From the NCBI GenBank assembly GCA_023512835.1, contig CM042090.1:16049117-16113116 (forward strand): 64,000 nt of DNA, in the 5' to 3' direction. Source of the stretch: Taxillus chinensis (lineage: Eukaryota > Streptophyta > Magnoliopsida > Santalales > Loranthaceae). The position numbers and the translations under genes are program-made. Shown piece by piece: positions 60,151 to 64,000 of the stretch. The notes beneath the pieces are model-generated. The model was given only the letters and a program-made list of their open reading frames with translations, was not told where the DNA came from and searched no databases. Positions within the stretch are counted from its first letter, which is position 1. Each line of letters opens with the position of its first letter.

Positions 60151-62542
60151 CTACCGGTCTATAACAAAGATTCTTCCAATAAAATCCCGAAACCTCTTCG
60201 AATATTGCTTTGGATCAACAGCAGAGATAGATGCAGGGTCGACCTGTAAGGACTTGTAGGCATGCTCTATTTTCTTGCTGATGTCATAATCTTGCAAGAT
60301 ATCAATAATCCCACAGTAAAGCACCACTTCATAGACCTCCCCTGTATAAGAAGGGATTACACAGCACGGACCATATTGATCATAATCACTCTTCCTAGCA
60401 ATCCGCTCTGCTCTGGCAGGCATGTTTGCCCCTAACCTTATAAGTGGTTTCCTGACGAATCAAAATGTTGTGATCATCAGATTTCTTCTTTCAATAAATT
60501 GTATTTCCAAACTGAACAAATAGGTAATTTAAACCATAATCTTATGTAATACATATGCTACTCCAACAGCAATACTGTTTGATTGAGTACATACACATAG
60601 TGACAACTAACTGAACATTATAAGTAAAATTCCAGACAACCTCCTGATGACAATTTTTGTGCTTGATGAGTGTTTGTCCGAATCAACAAATGACGGCATT
60701 CTACTGGATAGATTCCATGATGATGAAACTGCGTCCTAACATAACATTACCGGCCCTAGATAATATGGTGAAGACAAATCATGTAATTTACAAGGCCCTC
60801 AAGGAAAATGATGGTATTCCATTAAATCCTATGTTCATGTAACCAAGTCCTTACGATAGTGGAAAGGAAAATATTTCCAGAGATCTAGCAGCATCTTCTT
60901 TAGTTTCCACATAATAAACCAACTTGGAATCACTAAAACTAGAAATGAAAAAGGGAAAAAGTATATGACTCATACCATCCTGTCAAAACTCGATCCCTAT
61001 CTTGCAGCTCTGCTTCAAGAAAACGGCATTCCCGCATGTTTTTTTCATTTTGATATGAATCATGTTTTCCTGCAAAGGAACAAAGATTTGTGTCAAATTC
61101 ATATTGAACCATGCATTCGTCAACAGTTAGTAGCAAGTTAATGATGAGAACAATTACCAACACGAGAAAGGAATGGAGACAGCGCCATCTTTTCACATGC
61201 ATTGTTGTTGTCACGAAAGTGAAGACCAACCAAAAGACTATAATCCATTATTCTCTCTGCCTCCAAGAACTCACAATCAACGTTAATTTGCCTGAATATG
61301 AGTTCAAAACCCAACCATAACCAAAGGTTTTAAAGAAAAAGGAGCATGACAAAGTTATGTAACAAAACCATACAAGATTGACTCAAAGTAAAACACGGGT
61401 TCACAAAACTTACCTAATCAGATCCTGGAACCACTTTAGTTGAAGACGAAACACAAAATTAAGATCAAGGTCTTTAAGTGTAGTGGTCTCATCAATCTCT
61501 TCCTCAGTCTTATCCGTGGTGCGACCATAGGATGAACCTTTAAGGTCAAACCGCCTGTGAATGCGATACTCCGAGCAGAAAAGATTGCCCATCACAATGA
61601 ACCGTGTCTAAGTTCAACCACAAGATACACTATTTGTCTCAGGAAGGAAATAAAAAAGAAGCTGCAATAAATGATAATTTGAACCTAGACAATAAACAGA
61701 TACCCATCTCAGCAAAATTACATACCTTCTGTCCACCAGATGGTTTGACACAATGCACACCAAAGAATTTGGTCACGAGGGAATTTTCATATTTAGAAAT
61801 GTGCTTGTAGTAACTTGAAAGCATCCTAATAAGAACCTGAACAGGGAATGAAAACCTTAAGTTCCAGTCAAAATTGACCAAAATGCTATCCCAAGAAGTC
61901 ATGACACAAAACAATCAGCCACATAACAGAGGATTATGACATTGAGATGTATTCGCATGTCTTCCATGCTTTGAAAATTGATAGGTACATAAGAAGAGTC
62001 ATGAGGCGGGTATCTAACCTTGACTTCTGATTTCCTCACAGTCTTTATCATAAATCTGTCATCCTGGGTAAGATAAAAAAAGCTCCCACTTTTCCCGGGC
62101 GAAGATAGTTCCCTGAGCGCATCACTTTCACAAATCGCCAGCATATAATCCGCGGAATCAACTTGAAACAGCTCCCTCAAACGTCTAATGCATCCATAAA
62201 AATAAAAAATAAAAAATGAAAAGCAATTCAATCATCAAAAGGAAAACACTAAGAAGGGTGGGCTAACTAGGATAGGGAAAGCAACAAATTAAATTACCAT
62301 AAATCACAAAACCTGTAAAGCTGTAATGTAAAAGAAAACCACAATGAAATTTGAACACGGAACACGAGAGACATACTTGAACACCATAGGACAGTAATCC
62401 TTCCAACGAAACTCCACGGATTGATGGGGCGGTGTTATCTTGGATCCCTCCGGCGGAAACTTGGTCCAGAACTTCTCCTTGGGCTCGAAATCGCTATTCT
62501 TAAGGTCTCTCGAAATCGAACCGTGCTTACCCACGGTATGCC

Positions 62543-62580
<38 letters not shown>

Positions 62581-63937
62581 ACATTTTAGAAACCAAAACT
62601 GGCAAAACATAAAAGAAGAAATAAATAAACTTAAGAAACCGATCAATCATCTAGAAAAACCAATAGATCGACCAGAGCCAACTAAGGGTATTGAGGAATT
62701 ACCTAATACCAAGCTGGAGATTGATCATCAGATCATAGTTTTTATGGCCTTTAGAGATGGTCTGACCAGGCTTCTTGGCCTCGCCACACTCAAAACCTGA
62801 TGGGTTCCTCCTAAACTGCCTGAATCCTTCACAGTCCATTCCGGACCCGTCCCGATAGAACATGGAGGCTTCCACATTATCGACAATATCGCAGGTAATG
62901 TCCCCGGCCTCGCCGTCGCTCTCCCAAATGCAAATCCGCGGGAAGCTCTTCTCCCCCATGCTCCCCCTGGACCCATCCACAGATGATCTCTTCCTCGCCA
63001 GAGGAAAACCCAAGCTTTCTTCAGCTGCAAAACCACCACCACCCGAAGCAGCGGCAGCAGCAACCGGGGAGGGTTTCTTCCTCTCATTCACGGGACCGGG
63101 ATGGAAGGTGCCCTTGAGCAGCTGTTGCTGGTTTGCCGCGTCCTTGTTCCACCAACCCACGTAGCTGCTCCCATTAGGCCACTTGAACACCCCATTCCCT
63201 TTGGGGACGCCGTGGTCCCACTGCCCGTCGTAGCGGTTTCCGTTTGCCCAAATCAGGACCCCCCTGCCGGAGATCACGCCGGCGCGCCACTCGCCCACGT
63301 ACTCGTTCCCGTTCTTCCACACATAGCGGCCCTGGCCGTCCTGGAGGTTCCGGCGCCAATAGCCGTCGTAGAAGTCGCCGTTGGCGTACCGTTTCTGGCC
63401 ATAGGAGTGCTTCCGATTCGCCAACCAGGAGCCGCGGTAAGTGTCGCCGTCGGCGCCGATGAAGGTCCCCAGGCCTTCCATGCGCCCCGATTTGAACTCC
63501 CCCTCGTACGTGGCTCCCGACGGCCACGAGAACCGACCCTTACCGGACGCCTTCCCTCGCTTCCACTCCCCCTCGTACATGCACCCGTCCGCCCACAGGT
63601 ACTTCCCGGATCCGTGCGGCACGCTCCCCGCGAAGCTCCCCGTGTAGAGATCCCCGTTTGGGAGGAGCTTTTCCACCGTCACGCCTCCGCCGCCAGCGGC
63701 GGCGGCGGATGCGGTCATCATCGGAGTGACCCTCCTGGCGGATGAGCGAAAGGCAACCGGCGCCGGAGATCGCTTCTCCGTGCAGCCACCACTGTCTTTC
63801 TCTGACTGTTGGTCAGTGACCGATCCGTGCCCCTCCTCCTCGGACCTCTGTTTCTTGTGGGCCGATGATACGACTGTGATAGTAGATTTGACGGAGACGG
63901 CGTCGATCTGTTCCTGGAAAGACAGGGCTTCTCGCAT
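60151..63937 (-). CDS. PIP5K: Phosphatidylinositol-4-phosphate 5-kinase with MORN repeats
   Basis: Exons in transcription order are 63937-62703, 62541-62377, 62184-62019, 61836-61726, 61607-61414, 61291-61158, 61069-60976 and 60451-60151, in phase throughout, 799 aa. It makes PI(4,5)P2 from PI4P at the plasma membrane, affecting membrane traffic, cytoskeleton and signalling. Exon 1 carries the N-terminal tail and seven to eight MORN repeats ([19 protein letters not shown] onward), then a Ser-rich linker with [19 protein letters not shown]. The lipid-kinase domain shows SGSFFYL, ATP-binding Lys514 (MIKTV), DLKGS (580-584), MDYSLL (639-644), IIDILQ (748-753) and the activation loop [12 protein letters not shown] with Glu762, the residue type linked to PI4P preference. 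The linker and last exons resemble Arabidopsis PIP5K1/2/3 rather than PIP5K4-9 (from memory). One oddity: LTGWKPLIRLG where [11 protein letters not shown] is recalled. The leader and promoter are cut by the right edge. Confidence 0.95.
62544..62578 (-). repeat. (CT)n tract forming the polypyrimidine tract of PIP5K intron 1
   Basis: On the minus strand the repeat runs CTCTCT...CTCTAG straight into exon 2 (GCATACCG). The microsatellite itself is thus the pyrimidine tract of the 3' splice site. Confidence 0.9.
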
Positions 63938-64000
63938 TTTCTTTATTCACCGAGCCCCTTGCTGTCGCCGGATAGCCACCGGGTCCTGCGATCCCACGAG
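63938..64000 (-). other. 5' leader of PIP5K, cut by window edge
   Basis: Sequence upstream of the ATG at 63937 on the minus strand, ending at the window boundary. No further feature can be called. Confidence 0.6.

Noticed and set aside
63101..63745. 214-codon plus-strand frame opposite PIP5K exon 1
   Set aside because: It is the mirror of the MORN-repeat coding sequence; its periodicity is explained by the repeats on the other strand.
1..64000. tRNA, rRNA, CRISPR or prokaryotic defence features
   Set aside because: No cloverleaf with a TTC-containing T-arm, no rRNA-like stretch and no regularly spaced repeats were found; the sequence is plainly plant nuclear DNA.

Overview
This is a 64-kb piece of a flowering-plant nuclear genome, probably a dicot or early-diverging angiosperm. 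The genes have typical GT-AG introns, the spacers are AT-rich with many simple repeats and small degenerate transposons, and every recognisable protein belongs to a plant family. There are no bacterial operons, CRISPR arrays or recognisable tRNA/rRNA genes. Gene models were built by hand from reading frame, splice sites and family knowledge. All exon phases close, but none was checked against transcripts or databases.

Layout, left to right: (1) 592-1463 (+), the last two exons of a TMEM50-like membrane protein; (2) 2542-7387 (-), a conserved plant protein of unknown function, 605 aa in 5 coding exons; (3) 8862-12045, a 1.13-kb direct duplication carrying the promoter and exon 1 of the next gene. 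The left exon copy is broken, and a 0.9-kb GC-rich LTR-retrotransposon fragment separates the copies; (4) 11523-14072 (+), a PPDK regulatory protein (DUF299 kinase/phosphotransferase); (5) 17766-25130 (+), a MEKK1-type MAP kinase kinase kinase, 8 exons; (6) 33302-34243 (+), a DUF1644 zinc-binding protein whose leader probably lies about 4 kb upstream across a transposon-rich intron; (7) 39407-42992 (+), a complete nitrate reductase, 4 exons; (8) 44248-45293 (+), an organellar ribosomal protein S13; (9) 60151-63937 (-), a MORN-repeat phosphatidylinositol-4-phosphate 5-kinase, 8 exons, whose leader runs off the right edge. The 14.9 kb between S13 and the kinase hold no gene I can support.

The genes are not a pathway cluster. 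They do look like an old syntenic block. From memory, Arabidopsis keeps PIP5K2, an S13 gene, NIA1 and a DUF1644 gene side by side near At1g77740-At1g77770. It keeps the TMEM50-like gene and the unknown-protein gene near NIA2 at At1g36980-At1g37130, and MEKK1 beside a relative of the unknown-protein gene at At4g08500-At4g08510. This window appears to hold those segments in one piece.

Most worth a second look: the duplicated and decayed PPDK-regulator exon with its retroelement spacer; the nitrate reductase hinge, which lacks the usual 14-3-3 phosphosite; the plastid-like S13 presequence at a locus where Arabidopsis is thought to have a mitochondrial S13; overlapping uORFs ahead of MEKK1; and microsatellites sitting directly on splice sites.
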